A stretch of DNA of 64,000 nt, from positions 1-64,000 of the forward strand of contig JAQBYI010000008.1 in assembly GCA_027622655.1 (NCBI GenBank), in the 5' to 3' direction. This DNA comes from Gemmatimonadota bacterium (GTDB taxonomy: Bacteria > Gemmatimonadota > Gemmatimonadetes > Gemmatimonadales > Gemmatimonadaceae). The notes under the pieces are model-generated. The model saw nothing but the letters and a program-made list of their open reading frames with translations, was not told the DNA's origin and ran no database searches. Of the stretch, positions 24,450 through 33,712 are shown in pieces; within the stretch, counting starts at the first letter, position 1; each line of letters begins with the position of its first letter. Both the position numbers and the translations under genes were made by a program.

Positions 24450-26837
24450 ATGAGCACCACGATTCCGGACATCTTCGAAACGATGGAATACGGACCGGCA
24501 CCCGAAAGTGACAAGCCGGCGCGTGAATGGCTGTCCCGTCACAAGGCGTCGTTCGGGCATGCGATTGACGGCGCGTTCACCAAGCCAAAGAGCCGCCAAC
24601 AGTTCGACGTGATCGACCCCGCGTCGGGGGCGACCTTGGCCCGGGTGGCACAGGGTTCGGAAGCCGATGTGGACGCGGCCGTTCGTGCGGCGCACAAAGC
24701 GCTCGCCGGCTGGCAGGCACTCGGCTCTCATGGCCGCGCCAGGCACCTGTACGCCCTGGCGCGCGCGGTCCAGCGCAATTCGCGACTCCTGGCGGTGCTC
24801 GAATCGATGGACAACGGCAAGAGCATTCGCGAGACCCGCGATCTCGACATCCCACTCGTGGCGCGCCATCTGTATCACCACGCCGGTTGGGCGCAGCTGC
24901 TCGACTCCGAGTTCGCCGGACATACGGGCGTCGGCGTCGTCGGCCAGATCATCCCGTGGAACTTCCCATTGCTGATGTTGGCGTGGAAGATCGCGCCGGC
25001 GCTGGCTGCCGGATGTACCGTCGTCCTCAAGCCGGCCGAGTTCACGCCGCTGTCGGCGCTCGCGTTTGCCGAACTCGCAATGGAGGCCGGCCTTCCCAAG
25101 GGCGTTCTCAACATCATCACGGGCGATGGAGCCACAGGCGCCGCCCTGGTCGCTCACACCGACGTCGACAAGCTCGCGTTTACCGGCAGCACCGAAGTGG
25201 GACGCATGATTCGGAAGGCGACGGCGGGAAGCGGGAAGAAGCTTTCCCTGGAGCTCGGCGGCAAAAGTCCGTTCATCGTGTTTGACGACGCAGACCTCGA
25301 TTCCGTGGTTGAGGGCGTGGTGGACGCCATCTGGTTCAACCAGGGGCAAGTCTGCTGTGCTGGATCGCGGCTGCTCGTGCAGGAAAGCATCGCCGAACGG
25401 CTCTTTGAGAAACTGCGCGCCCGAATGGAGCGACTGCGGGTCGGGTCTCCACTCGACAAAGCGGTGGACATGGGGGCTATCGTGGCGCCCGTGCAGCTCG
25501 AGCGTATCCGTTCGCTCGTTGAGCAGGGGGAAAAGGACGGCGCCGCAATGTGGCAGCCAAGCTGGGCCGTTCCGAAGGAAGGGTGCTTCTACCCACCCAC
25601 GTTGTTCACGAACGTCGCGCCGGCATCCATGATCGCCCAGGTCGAGATCTTCGGTCCCGTGTTGGTTTCGATGACGTTCCGAACGCCGGACGAGGCCGTG
25701 GCGCTCGCCAACAACACTCCGTTCGGGCTCGCGGCGAGCGTGTGGAGCGACAATATCAACCTCGCGCTCGATATCGCGCCGAAGGTCAAGGCGGGTGTCG
25801 TTTGGGTGAATTGCACCAATCTCTTCGACGCGGCGGCCGGATTTGGTGGGTATCGCGAGAGCGGTTACGGACGCGAGGGCGGGCGCGAGGGGATGTGGGA
25901 GTACCTGAAGCGAGGAGTGCGAGCGAAGAGTCAGGTGAAAGCGAGGCGTGAGGTGAAGGCGAGGGGTGAGGCGGGCGGGGCGACGGCGGGCTCGATCGAT
26001 CGCACGGCGAAACTCTACATCGGCGGCAAGCAGGCGCGCCCGGATGGCGGGTATTCCATTCGGATAGCCGGCGCCAACGGGACGGTGCTGGGCGAGGTGG
26101 GTGAGGGAAACCGAAAGGACATTCGCAACGCAGTCGAGGCGGCGCGGGGCGCCGCGGGGAGCTGGTCACGCGCGAGTGAGCACACCCGTGCGCAAATCCT
26201 CTACTTCATCGCGGAGAATCTCTCCGCTCGGCGCGCGGAATTCGCAGACCGCCTGCGTGCGCTGCATGGCGGCGATGGTGCCGCCGAAGTTGACGCGACC
26301 GTTGCGCGCCTGTTCACGTATGCCGCGTGGGCCGACAAATGGGATGGCGCGGTGCACCACACTCCAATTCGCGGTGTGACGCTTGCAATGAACGAACCTG
26401 TAGGAGTCGTTGGTGTCGCAGCGCCCGACGACCATCCGTTGCTCGGATTTGTGTCGGTTGTTGCTCCCATAATTGCTGCGGGAAACACGGTCGTGGCGCT
26501 CCCGAGCGAACGGATGCCGCTAGCCGTGACCGATTTCTACCAGGTGCTCGAGACGAGCGATGTGCCGCCCGGAGTCGTCAACATCGTGACCGGCCGCAAG
26601 AATGATCTGGCGAAGGTGCTGGCCGAACACGACGACGTGGACGGGATCTGGTACTTCGGTGACGGCGCCGGAGTGAAGGCCGCCGAGCTGGCCAGTTGTG
26701 GCAACATGAAGCAGACGTGGTGCGAAGCGCAGAGCTCGCACACGCGAAACTGGCTCGACGCCGCCGATGGAGAAGGGCGCGAGTTTCTCCGGCACGCAAC
26801 CCAGGTCAAGAACATCTGGATTCCGTACGGCGAGTAG
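24450..26837 (+). CDS. Two-domain aldehyde dehydrogenase (ALDH16-like)
   Basis: 795 residues from ATG 24450 (GGAG upstream). Domain 1 (about 1-480) is a complete NAD-dependent ALDH: IIPWNFPLLMLAWK, FTGSTEVGR, LELGGKSPFIVFDDAD (catalytic Glu), GQVCCAGSRLLVQ (catalytic Cys), IFGPVLVSMTF. A Lys/Arg linker with an 18-base repeat (about 25933-25968) joins domain 2 (about 520-795), which keeps the NAD-fold half (NEPVGVVGVAAPDDHPLLGF, PPGVVNIVTG) but lacks the GQxC catalytic loop and is shorter. This is the ALDH16 layout, with a dead second domain. Probable substrate is acetaldehyde from DeoC. Confidence 0.88.
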   Translation: MSTTIPDIFETMEYGPAPESDKPAREWLSRHKASFGHAIDGAFTKPKSRQQFDVIDPASGATLARVAQGSEADVDAAVRAAHKALAGWQALGSHGRARHLYALARAVQRNSRLLAVLESMDNGKSIRETRDLDIPLVARHLYHHAGWAQLLDSEFAGHTGVGVVGQIIPWNFPLLMLAWKIAPALAAGCTVVLKPAEFTPLSALAFAELAMEAGLPKGVLNIITGDGATGAALVAHTDVDKLAFTGSTEVGRMIRKATAGSGKKLSLELGGKSPFIVFDDADLDSVVEGVVDAIWFNQGQVCCAGSRLLVQESIAERLFEKLRARMERLRVGSPLDKAVDMGAIVAPVQLERIRSLVEQGEKDGAAMWQPSWAVPKEGCFYPPTLFTNVAPASMIAQVEIFGPVLVSMTFRTPDEAVALANNTPFGLAASVWSDNINLALDIAPKVKAGVVWVNCTNLFDAAAGFGGYRESGYGREGGREGMWEYLKRGVRAKSQVKARREVKARGEAGGATAGSIDRTAKLYIGGKQARPDGGYSIRIAGANGTVLGEVGEGNRKDIRNAVEAARGAAGSWSRASEHTRAQILYFIAENLSARRAEFADRLRALHGGDGAAEVDATVARLFTYAAWADKWDGAVHHTPIRGVTLAMNEPVGVVGVAAPDDHPLLGFVSVVAPIIAAGNTVVALPSERMPLAVTDFYQVLETSDVPPGVVNIVTGRKNDLAKVLAEHDDVDGIWYFGDGAGVKAAELASCGNMKQTWCEAQSSHTRNWLDAADGEGREFLRHATQVKNIWIPYGE

Positions 26838-26915
26838 CGGGCCGTTCGAAGTGCGGGCAGATCGCCTGAGGATCAGCCCAGCATTGTACGCCCACGACTT
26901 CCCAGACGCTCGGCG

Positions 26916-27131
26916 CTACCGAACCCCGTGCCTCCAGAGGAGCTGGCTGTACGCGCGCTTGTCGCGCGAACACGCCTCGCGTTCGGTGGGCGTCATCTTG
27001 CGCCACACCTCACACGCCGGACCAAGCCCGCAGTAGCAATCCTTCACGGCCTGGCGGAGCGCAGCGATCTGTTCATCCCGCGGCAGAGTCGGGTCGATGA
27101 TGCTACCTCGCGCGCGCGCTATGTCGACCAT
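26916..27131 (-). CDS. Small Cys-containing protein of unknown function
   Basis: 71 residues. The ATG at 27131 has an excellent GGGAGG ribosome site 4 bases upstream, which argues that it is a real gene. Charged, helical, with four Cys (32, 34, 40, 54) in KDCYCGLGPACEVWRKMTPTEREACSRDKR. That pattern could bind zinc or form disulfides; there is no signal peptide. No family recognised. Confidence 0.6.
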   Translation of the reverse strand: MVDIARARGSIIDPTLPRDEQIAALRQAVKDCYCGLGPACEVWRKMTPTEREACSRDKRAYSQLLWRHGVR

Positions 27132-27314
27132 GTGACCTCCCGGATCGTGGTCGGGTCGTTCCGTCTGCAAGGAAGTTGGGGACGCGTACCGGAACGCGCA
27201 GTCAGCGGAATTGCCTAGGGGTTTCGCCCACACGGTCCTGCGGGCCTGATCCAAACCAGCCGGCCGCGCTGCGCCGCGTCGCGTCGCAGCCATCCGGCGG
27301 GCCGATCGAGAACG

Positions 27315-27348
27315 AACAGGGGCCCGGCAACTGCGCCGGGCCCCTGTT
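27315..27348 (-). terminator. Hairpin terminator after pilBTC
   Basis: Perfect 14-bp inverted repeat (AACAGGGGCCCGGC and its complement) around a 6-base loop, 25 bases past the pilC stop. On the minus strand the stem is followed by a T-rich GTTCGTTCTC. Likely ends the pilus transcript. Confidence 0.6.
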
Positions 27349-27372
27349 GTCTTCTGCAGCCTGCGGTTCCTG

Positions 27373-28569
27373 CTACTGCACCGCGTTGATCATGTCGAAG
27401 ATCGGCAGGTACATGGCAACGACCATGCCGCCGACGACGACGCCGAGGAACACGATCATCAACGGCTCGAGCAGTGAAAGCAGGTTGCTGACCGCGGCGT
27501 CGACTTCCTCGTCATAGAAGTCGGCGATCTTGGACAACATTTCGTCGAGACCGCCTGTCTGTTCACCAACGGCGATCATTGAGATGACCATCGGCGGAAA
27601 CACGGCGCTCTTCGCGAGCGGTGCGCTGATCGTATCGCCACCGGCGATGGACGATCGGCTCGCCATGATCGCGTCTTGAATCACCCGGTTGCCGGCAGTC
27701 TTGGCGGTGATCTCGAGTCCGTCGAGAATGCTGACGCCCGAACTGATGAGCGTGCCGAGCGTGCGTGTGAACCGGCTCACCGCCGACTTGCGGATGACGT
27801 CTCCGAGCACGGGCACCTTCAGCATCAGGCGGTCGATCACGAGCTGGCCATTCTTCGTGGCATAATAGCGCTTGGTAAACTGGAATCCGGCAAATCCGAC
27901 ACCAGCGAAGACATACCAGTACCCTCGCAGGATGTTCGACGCGGCGACAACGATGCGTGTCGGAAGCGGGAGCACGAGGTTCACGCTGGCGAACATCGAC
28001 TGGAACACCGGGATAACGAAAATCAGCAGCACGCTGATCGCGATGGCGGCCACGCTGAAGATCACGCCTGGATAGATCATCGCGCCTTTCACCTTGCGCA
28101 CGAGGGCGTCGTTCTTTTCCATGAACGTCGCGAGGCGCATGAGGATCGTGTTGAGAATACCACCGGCCTCACCGGCGGCCACCATGTTCACGTACAGGTC
28201 ACTGAAGGCCTTGGGGTGCTTCGCCAGCGCGTCGGCCACGGTGTGCCCCGACTCGACGTCGAACACGACCTGTCGTGTAACGGCGGAGAGCGCTTTGTTG
28301 TCCGTCTGCTTGGAGAGAATGTCAAGCGCCTGCACGAGCGGGAGCCCGGAGTTGATCATCGTCGAGAACTGCCGCGTGAAAATCACGACGTCGCGCATCG
28401 CGATCGGCCCCGCAACCGTCTTTTTCGACTTGGACGACTCCTCTACCTTGACGACGTTCAGTCGCAGCTTGCGCAGCTGCTGAACGACGTCCTCGCGGTT
28501 CGTGGCCTCGATCGTGTCGGTCTTGAGCGCGCCTCGTTGGTCGCGCGCTGTGTAGGTAAACGTCGGCAT
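27373..28569 (-). CDS. pilC: Type IV pilus inner-membrane platform PilC
   Basis: 398 residues, normal length. Two GspF repeats: first with FTRQFSTMINSGLPLVQALDIL and MVAAGEAGGILNTIL, second with FTRTLGTLISSGVSILDGLEIT and MISMIAVGEQTGGLDEML-type sequence. Three membrane helices, the last at LLEPLMIVFLGVVVGGMVVAMYLPIF. PilC couples the PilB and PilT motors to pilus assembly and retraction. It is the last gene of pilB-pilT-pilC. Confidence 0.96.
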   Translation of the reverse strand: MPTFTYTARDQRGALKTDTIEATNREDVVQQLRKLRLNVVKVEESSKSKKTVAGPIAMRDVVIFTRQFSTMINSGLPLVQALDILSKQTDNKALSAVTRQVVFDVESGHTVADALAKHPKAFSDLYVNMVAAGEAGGILNTILMRLATFMEKNDALVRKVKGAMIYPGVIFSVAAIAISVLLIFVIPVFQSMFASVNLVLPLPTRIVVAASNILRGYWYVFAGVGFAGFQFTKRYYATKNGQLVIDRLMLKVPVLGDVIRKSAVSRFTRTLGTLISSGVSILDGLEITAKTAGNRVIQDAIMASRSSIAGGDTISAPLAKSAVFPPMVISMIAVGEQTGGLDEMLSKIADFYDEEVDAAVSNLLSLLEPLMIVFLGVVVGGMVVAMYLPIFDMINAVQ

Positions 28570-28664
28570 CAGCTACCTCGGAACGCTGAAGGCAGGAACT
28601 CTTGATCGGAACGCGTGAAACGACAGCAATGCACAGATAGCACGGGCCGGAGTCGGGCAAGCGG

Positions 28665-29822
28665 TCATTTGCGGCCCTGCGATCCCTTCGGCCCGGTGCC
28701 TGATTCGCGCACGCCGGTGTCTTCGCCGGGCGTCTTGCCGATGAGGCGCAGGAACTCGTTCGGGTCGCCCGAAACGCGCAGGCATTCTTCCTCGTCCACT
28801 TCACGATTCATATACAGCGCGTAAAGCGCATCGTTCATGGTCTGCATACCGTACTTCTTGCCGGTCTGCATCGACGAGTAGATCTGGTGAATCTTGTCGT
28901 CGCGGATGAGCGCACGAATGGCCGACGTGATGACGAGAATCTCGCACGCCATGGCCCGCCCCTTCCCGGACTTCTTGGGGAGGAGCGTCTGCGTGATGAT
29001 TCCCTCCAGCACGAACGCCAGCTGCGCCCGCACCTGCGATTGCTGGTGACTCGGGAACACGTCGATAATGCGGTTGATCGCCTCGGCCGCGGAGTTGGTA
29101 TGCAGCGTCGCGAATGCCAAGTGGCCCGTCTCGGCGATGGTCAGCCCGGCATGGATGGTCTCCAAGTCGCGCATTTCGCCCACGAGCACGATGTCGGGAT
29201 CCTCGCGCAACGCGTACTTGAGCGCCGACGAGAACGACTTTGTATCCGTACCAACCTCGCGCTGGTTGATGATGCAGCTTTGGTGCTTGTGAATGAATTC
29301 AATCGGGTCTTCGACAGTGATGATGTGGCCCTTTCGTTCCCTGTTGATCTTGTCGATCATGGCTGCGAGCGTCGTCGATTTACCCGAACCGGTCGGGCCT
29401 GTTACGAGGACGAGCCCGCGAGGCTTCTCGGCCATCTTGATGATCGCCGCCGGCAGGTTCAACTCGGCTGCGGTCTTGATCGTGATCGGAATCTGCCGCA
29501 TCACCATCGACACGCATCCGCGCTGCTTGAAGCAATTGCCGCGGAACCGCGCCAGGTTCTGGATGCCAAATGAGAAGTCGAGCTCGTCTTCCATCTCAAA
29601 TCGTTTCTTTTGTTGCTCCGTGAGTACCGAATAGGCCACCTGGAGCGTGTCCTTCGGCGTGAGGACGAAGGTGTTCTTCGACGCAGTGATGTCGCCGTCA
29701 ATGCGCATCTGGGCACACACGCCAGCCGTAATGTGCAGGTCGGACGCGCCCCGCTCGATCATTTCCTCGAGCAAAGCGCGAAGGTTGACGCCCTGTGGCG
29801 CGGCAGCTGCGGGAGCAGTCAT
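28665..29822 (-). CDS. pilT: Pilus retraction ATPase PilT
   Basis: 385 residues. Opening ALLEEMIERGASDLHITAG, Walker A GPTGSGKSTTLAAMID, Asp box EDPIEFIH, Walker B PDIVLVGEMRDLETI, His box GHLAFATLHTNSA, and the AIRALIRDDKIHQIYSSMQ segment found in PilT. It drives pilus disassembly, twitching and DNA uptake. The message before its ATG has no purine ribosome site but a long pyrimidine tract (29823-29879). Confidence 0.96.
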   Translation of the reverse strand: MTAPAAAAPQGVNLRALLEEMIERGASDLHITAGVCAQMRIDGDITASKNTFVLTPKDTLQVAYSVLTEQQKKRFEMEDELDFSFGIQNLARFRGNCFKQRGCVSMVMRQIPITIKTAAELNLPAAIIKMAEKPRGLVLVTGPTGSGKSTTLAAMIDKINRERKGHIITVEDPIEFIHKHQSCIINQREVGTDTKSFSSALKYALREDPDIVLVGEMRDLETIHAGLTIAETGHLAFATLHTNSAAEAINRIIDVFPSHQQSQVRAQLAFVLEGIITQTLLPKKSGKGRAMACEILVITSAIRALIRDDKIHQIYSSMQTGKKYGMQTMNDALYALYMNREVDEEECLRVSGDPNEFLRLIGKTPGEDTGVRESGTGPKGSQGRK

Positions 29823-29879
29823 GAAATAGAAATCAGAAGAAAGGAAGAAAAAGAAGAAGAAAAACTGGCGAACAGAAAA
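29823..29879 (-). promoter_or_regulatory. Pyrimidine-rich pilT leader
   Basis: The 57 bases between the pilB stop and the pilT ATG are, on the coding strand, almost purely T and C with several TTCTTC units. They are strikingly AT-rich against the surrounding genome and hold no Shine-Dalgarno sequence. Ribosomal protein S1 binds such tracts, so it may set pilT translation. Confidence 0.45.
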
Positions 29880-31712
29880 TCAGGCAGTCGTTTCGCGAAT
29901 CACCTGCTCGAGCGGGACCACGCCCTTCATCACCTTCAACCAACCATCCATGCGAAGCGTGAGCATTCCCTGCTCAACCGCCCCGTCGCGGATCTCGGCC
30001 GCGCCGACGTTTTGCAGGATGAGCTTGCGAAGCACCGCGTTCATGAACATCACCTCATAGAGCCCCTGACGGCCTTTCGTGCCGGTCCCACCGCACTGGT
30101 CGCATCCGGTGCCTTTGAAGTACGGCAGCTCTCCGATCTTCGTAGCCAACGAGAGGTTTTTCAGGAACGGGGCGGCTTCCTTCGACGCGTTGGCTTTTGC
30201 GCCCCGCAGAGCCTCCTCCGTAAAGCGCAGCGACTCGAGCGTCGTGTCTTGTTTGACCTTGGCCGTTTCGAGCTCGAGATCGTCGGGCTGGTACTTCACC
30301 TTGCAGTTCGGGCAGACGCGGCGGACGAGGCGTTACGCGAGGACCAGATTGAGCGCCGAGCTGACGTTGAACGGCTCAAGGCCTATGTCCATGAGACGCG
30401 TGACCGTCTCCGGCGCCGAGTTTGTATGCAACGTTGAGAGCACCATGTGACCCGTGAGCGCGGCCTTGATCGCGATGCCACCGGTCTCGAGGTCGCGAAT
30501 CTCGCCCACCATGATGATGTTCGGATCCTGCCGCAGGAACGCCTTCAGCGCCGCGGCAAACGTCATCCCGATTTCGTTGCGCACGAGCACCTGATTGACC
30601 CCATGGAGGTTGTACTACACCGGATCTTCCGCCGTCATGATGTTCGTGTCGATCGTGTTGACCTTCGACAGACACGAATACAGCGTCGTAGTCTTGCCCG
30701 ATCCGGTCGGTCCGGTCACGAGCACCATGCCGTACGGGTTGGTGACGGCTTCCATCAGCTCTTTTTCGGCTCGCGGCTCGATGCCGAATTTCTCGAGATC
30801 GAGCGTCAGGTTTCCCTGGTCGAGAATTCGCAGCACGATCTTCTCGCCGAACAGCGTCGGCAACGTCGACACGCGGAAGTCGACGACCTTCTTCTTGCCC
30901 ATCCTCAGCTTGATGCGACCATCCTGCGGTACGCGACGCTCAGCGATGTTCAGCGACGCCAGGATCTTGAAGTGCGAAACGAGCGCCGGTTGCAGTTTTT
31001 TCGGCGGCTTCATGATTTCCGTCAGCTCGCCGTCAATCCGGTACCGCACGCGGACGTCGTGCTCGAAGCACTCGAAGTGAATATCCGAGGCGCCTCGCTT
31101 GACCGCGTCCACCAGGATGCCGTTGATCAGCTTCACAACAGGTGCGTCGTCCACCGCCGCGGCAAGCGCGGCCGCCGACATTTCTTCGTCCTTCTCGTCG
31201 ACGACTTCTGCTTCGTCGCCCTCGTCCGCCTCGATTTCCTCGAGGAGCGCGGACATTTGGAGCTCGCTCGACTCGTAGTGCTTTTCGATCGCGTTGCGCA
31301 GCGTGAACTCGCCTGCGATGACCGCCTGGATGTCGTAACGCGTGATGAACTTCAGGTCTTCGACGACCGCGAAGTTTGTCGGGTCGGCCATCGCGACCGT
31401 CAGCACCCGGCCGTCCCGCTTGAGCGGAAGCACGAGGTTCTTCACCGCGATGTCGGCTGGAATCAACTTCAGCAGCTTTGGATCGGGCTCGAACTTGGAC
31501 AGGTCGACGGCCTGCATCTTGGACTGGCGCGCAAGCACGCGCACGAGTTCCAGTTCCTGAATGAAGCCAAGCTTGATCAGGTTGTAGCCAACCCTGATTC
31601 CGTTCTGCCGCTGTTCCTGGAGCGCCTTATCGAGCTGCTCCTTGGATATCAGTCCCTCCTTGAGCAGGAGGTCGCCGATGCGTTCGTTGGGACTCGGAGC
31701 GGGAGATGCCAT
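29880..31712 (-). pseudogene. pilB: Pilus assembly ATPase PilB with two in-frame stops
   Basis: A single reading frame of 610 codons encodes a complete PilB: an N-terminal GspE-N domain (NERIGDLLLKEGLISKEQL), Walker A TGPTGSGKTTTLYSCLSK, Asp box TAEDPV, Walker [16 protein letters not shown], His box [17 protein letters not shown], and the zinc motif CPNCK...CDQCGGTG. It is broken by TAG at 30615-30617, where the family has Glu (EDPVEY), and by TAA at 30333-30335, where Gln is expected (VLAQRLVRRVC). Each is one base from the expected codon and there is no frameshift. A functional motor needs all parts, so as read the gene is dead unless the stops are errors or are read through. ATG 31712 follows an ATATAT run with no ribosome site. 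Confidence 0.88.
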
Positions 31713-31770
31713 ATATATATATCGGCGTGGCCTGGCGGGTCGTGGGTGGGAGGTCGTCCGTCGCGCAACT

Positions 31771-31799
31771 ATAATAGGCGAAGGAGCCTGACGGGTGAA
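31771..31799 (-). promoter_or_regulatory. Candidate sigma-70-type promoter for pilB
   Basis: On the minus strand TTCACC (31794-31799) and TATTAT (31771-31776) are 17 bases apart, resembling -35 and -10 boxes. The start site would lie near 31765, giving a leader of about 50 bases for pilB that ends in the ATATATATAT run just before its ATG. Confidence 0.35.
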
Positions 31800-31882
31800 G
31801 CTGACGGCGGCCGCTGTGCGTGTCAAGGACGAGGCCGTGGTCACATTTGGGCCGGCGTGAGCATGAGCGCCGGCGTTGCCGC

Positions 31883-32608
31883 TTACGGCCTGGAAAAGGT
31901 GACGTGGGTCGCAATTCGACCGGCCAACGAGCGCCCTATGCCGCGCACCCTCTGCAGCTCCGCGAGCGACCCGAAGGGACCCCGCAATCGGCGATCCTCG
32001 ACGATCCGCGCGGCAAGCACCGCCCCAAGTCCCGGCAGAGTGGCTATGGCGTCGGCGCCCGCGGTGTCGAGGTCGACCAGTGTCGTGTCCGGCACCCAAG
32101 CCAGTGTCGAAGCTGTCGAAGCTGTCGGAGCTGGCCCGCGCTCAGGGGTCCGAACTGTCGCGCCTGCCGCAGGCGGCTTCGGCGGTGGCCCCCGTTGGCG
32201 GGCGAGCTCGGCAGCGCGTTCCGAGACCCGCGCACGCGCATCGGAATTGGCGCGTTCGACCGCAAGCCGCCGCGCTTCATAGAGTTCGAGCGACGGAGTC
32301 GTGCGTGCGGAACCGCCGGCGCTCACCCGAAGGCGCGACTCTGCCGAATTTTCACGTTGCGGCACCGCCGCCGCTGACTTTGGTGCGCGCTGTGGTGCTC
32401 GCTTTGGACGGCTGGCGGCTGGCGCGCGCGGTCTCTGGCTCGCCGATTTCGCGGCATCGACGGCTTGGATCTGCCGTTCGAGTGCCGCAACGGACCGTGC
32501 GTCGGCGGCGGTGGCCGCGTTCCGCTCGAAGAATCCGCGCGCGGCAGCGCCGAGGGCGGCAAGCGCAGCGAGAAAGACGAGCGCCTTGCGTTCGGCTGGC
32601 GTCGGCAT
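31883..32608 (-). CDS. ComEA-like helix-hairpin-helix protein
   Basis: 241 residues from ATG 32608. A single N-terminal membrane anchor (ALVFLAALAALGAAARGFF), a long charged Ala/Arg/Pro-rich spacer, and at the C-terminus a HhH DNA-binding domain: VDLDTAGADAIATLPGLGAVLAARIVEDRRLRGPFGSLAELQRVRGIGRSLAGRI. This is the ComEA layout: membrane-tethered DNA receptor in competence. ComEA works with type IV pili, and the pilus genes follow on the same strand, so natural transformation is plausible. The spacer is longer than usual. Confidence 0.85.
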   Translation of the reverse strand: MPTPAERKALVFLAALAALGAAARGFFERNAATAADARSVAALERQIQAVDAAKSASQRPRAPAASRPKRAPQRAPKSAAAVPQRENSAESRLRVSAGGSARTTPSLELYEARRLAVERANSDARARVSERAAELARQRGPPPKPPAAGATVRTPERGPAPTASTASTLAWVPDTTLVDLDTAGADAIATLPGLGAVLAARIVEDRRLRGPFGSLAELQRVRGIGRSLAGRIATHVTFSRP

Positions 32609-32683
32609 GCGCAACGATGCCGCCCCTGCCGGACCGCATCGTTACCGATTCGCTGCGTGGCGAACCGGAATCACGCACGTGCT

Positions 32684-33712
32684 CTATCTGAGCAGCGCCA
32701 TCGCGACGTCGCCGACGATCTGGAGCGATCGGGCGCTTACGCGGCTGATGTCGTCGCCCATCGCATGGTGGACGTTGTAGTCAAGGTCAATCACGTCAAT
32801 CACCCTCAGGCCAGCAGCGAGCAACGGATAGTGGTCGTCAGTGATCGTGTAGGTCCGCATGTCGGGCAGGAAATACTCTTCGTAGCCCAACTCCTTGGCC
32901 TTGGCCCACACACGCTGCACGACTTCCGGCGCTTTCTGCGCTGAATACATCTCCTGCGGAATATTGAGATCCGCATCACCAATCATGTCCCACACCACTC
33001 CAAAAAGGGGCCTGTACTCCGGCGTCGGCAGGTGCGATGCGAAATACGTTGAGCCGAGGAGCACGTCCACATCGGGACCAAACGTGCCGTAGTCCTCGCC
33101 GTCCACGAAGAGCAGGTCCACCCCGGCTGACGGCGGCGCCTTCTTGAGCGCGTCCGCCACCGCGAGCAGGAGCGCAACGCCGCTCGCGCCGTCGTTGGCG
33201 CCAGGAATCGGCTTGTCATGGTTGGCCGGATCGGGATCACTGTCCGCGCGCGGACGCGTGTCCCAGTGCGCGACGTATAGAATCCGCTCCGTCGCGTCGG
33301 GCCGGAAACGCGCAAAAATGTTGCGCAGCGGAATCTTCTGGCCCGATGCGAGCGTGTGCGTCCACTTCTGCTCAGTGACCTGATCGGCGGTGGCCTGCAG
33401 CCGTGTCACAATCCAATCACCGGTCTGTTGCCACCCGGGCGTGCCCGGCACGCGCGGACCGAACGCGAGCTGCTGCCGCACGTAGCTCATGGCCGAATCC
33501 GCATTGAACTCCAACCGAGCCGCCGCACTTACCGTGCGCGCATCGCCACCCGTCGAGCAGCCGTCCAGGACAGGTGCCAGCAGGAGCAGAAGTGTGAGCG
33601 GCAGTGCGAGCGCTTTTGCGAGCGCTTTTGCGAGCGCTTTTGCGAGCGGCAGCACGCGGCGGCCGAGTATCCGGCGCGTCGAGCCAAAGGCGATCGTGAC
33701 AGGTGCGATCAT
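32684..33712 (-). CDS. M28-type glutaminyl cyclase-like lipoprotein
   Basis: 342 residues. The signal sequence has a lipobox (VLDGC) and a KALAKALAKALALP stretch from three 12-base repeats. Zinc site and catalytic residues: LYVAHWDTRPRAD, GANDGASGVALLL (Asp ligand), FVDGEDYGTFGPD (Glu-Asp, as in bacterial glutaminyl cyclases), DMIGD, and NVHHAMGDDIS (final His). This is the glutaminyl-peptide cyclotransferase branch of M28, which turns N-terminal Gln into pyroglutamate, though an aminopeptidase role is not excluded. Its ATG overlaps the stop of sprA. Confidence 0.78.
   Translation of the reverse strand: MIAPVTIAFGSTRRILGRRVLPLAKALAKALAKALALPLTLLLLLAPVLDGCSTGGDARTVSAAARLEFNADSAMSYVRQQLAFGPRVPGTPGWQQTGDWIVTRLQATADQVTEQKWTHTLASGQKIPLRNIFARFRPDATERILYVAHWDTRPRADSDPDPANHDKPIPGANDGASGVALLLAVADALKKAPPSAGVDLLFVDGEDYGTFGPDVDVLLGSTYFASHLPTPEYRPLFGVVWDMIGDADLNIPQEMYSAQKAPEVVQRVWAKAKELGYEEYFLPDMRTYTITDDHYPLLAAGLRVIDVIDLDYNVHHAMGDDISRVSARSLQIVGDVAMALLR
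33606..33648 (+). repeat. Tandem 12-base repeat in signal peptide
   Basis: The unit gcgagcgctttt occurs three times plus 7 bases. It lies inside the coding region of the cyclase-like gene (minus strand), encoding Lys-Ala-Leu-Ala units at the n/h-region of the signal peptide. In-frame length changes by slippage would alter the signal helix without breaking the gene. Confidence 0.85.

Noticed and set aside
24450-26837. Aldehyde dehydrogenase as two separate genes or a frameshift
   Set aside because: One open frame runs through both domains and the linker, and the fused two-domain form is a known family layout.
30333-30617. Genome-wide reassignment of TAG or TAA
   Set aside because: Both codons end other normal genes in the window (for example TAG for the HNH nuclease and TAA for the outer-membrane receptor at 16319), so a recoded stop is not supported.
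30447-32282. 611-codon open frame on the plus strand
   Set aside because: Antisense to pilB and the ComEA-like gene, whose motifs are unmistakable on the other strand.
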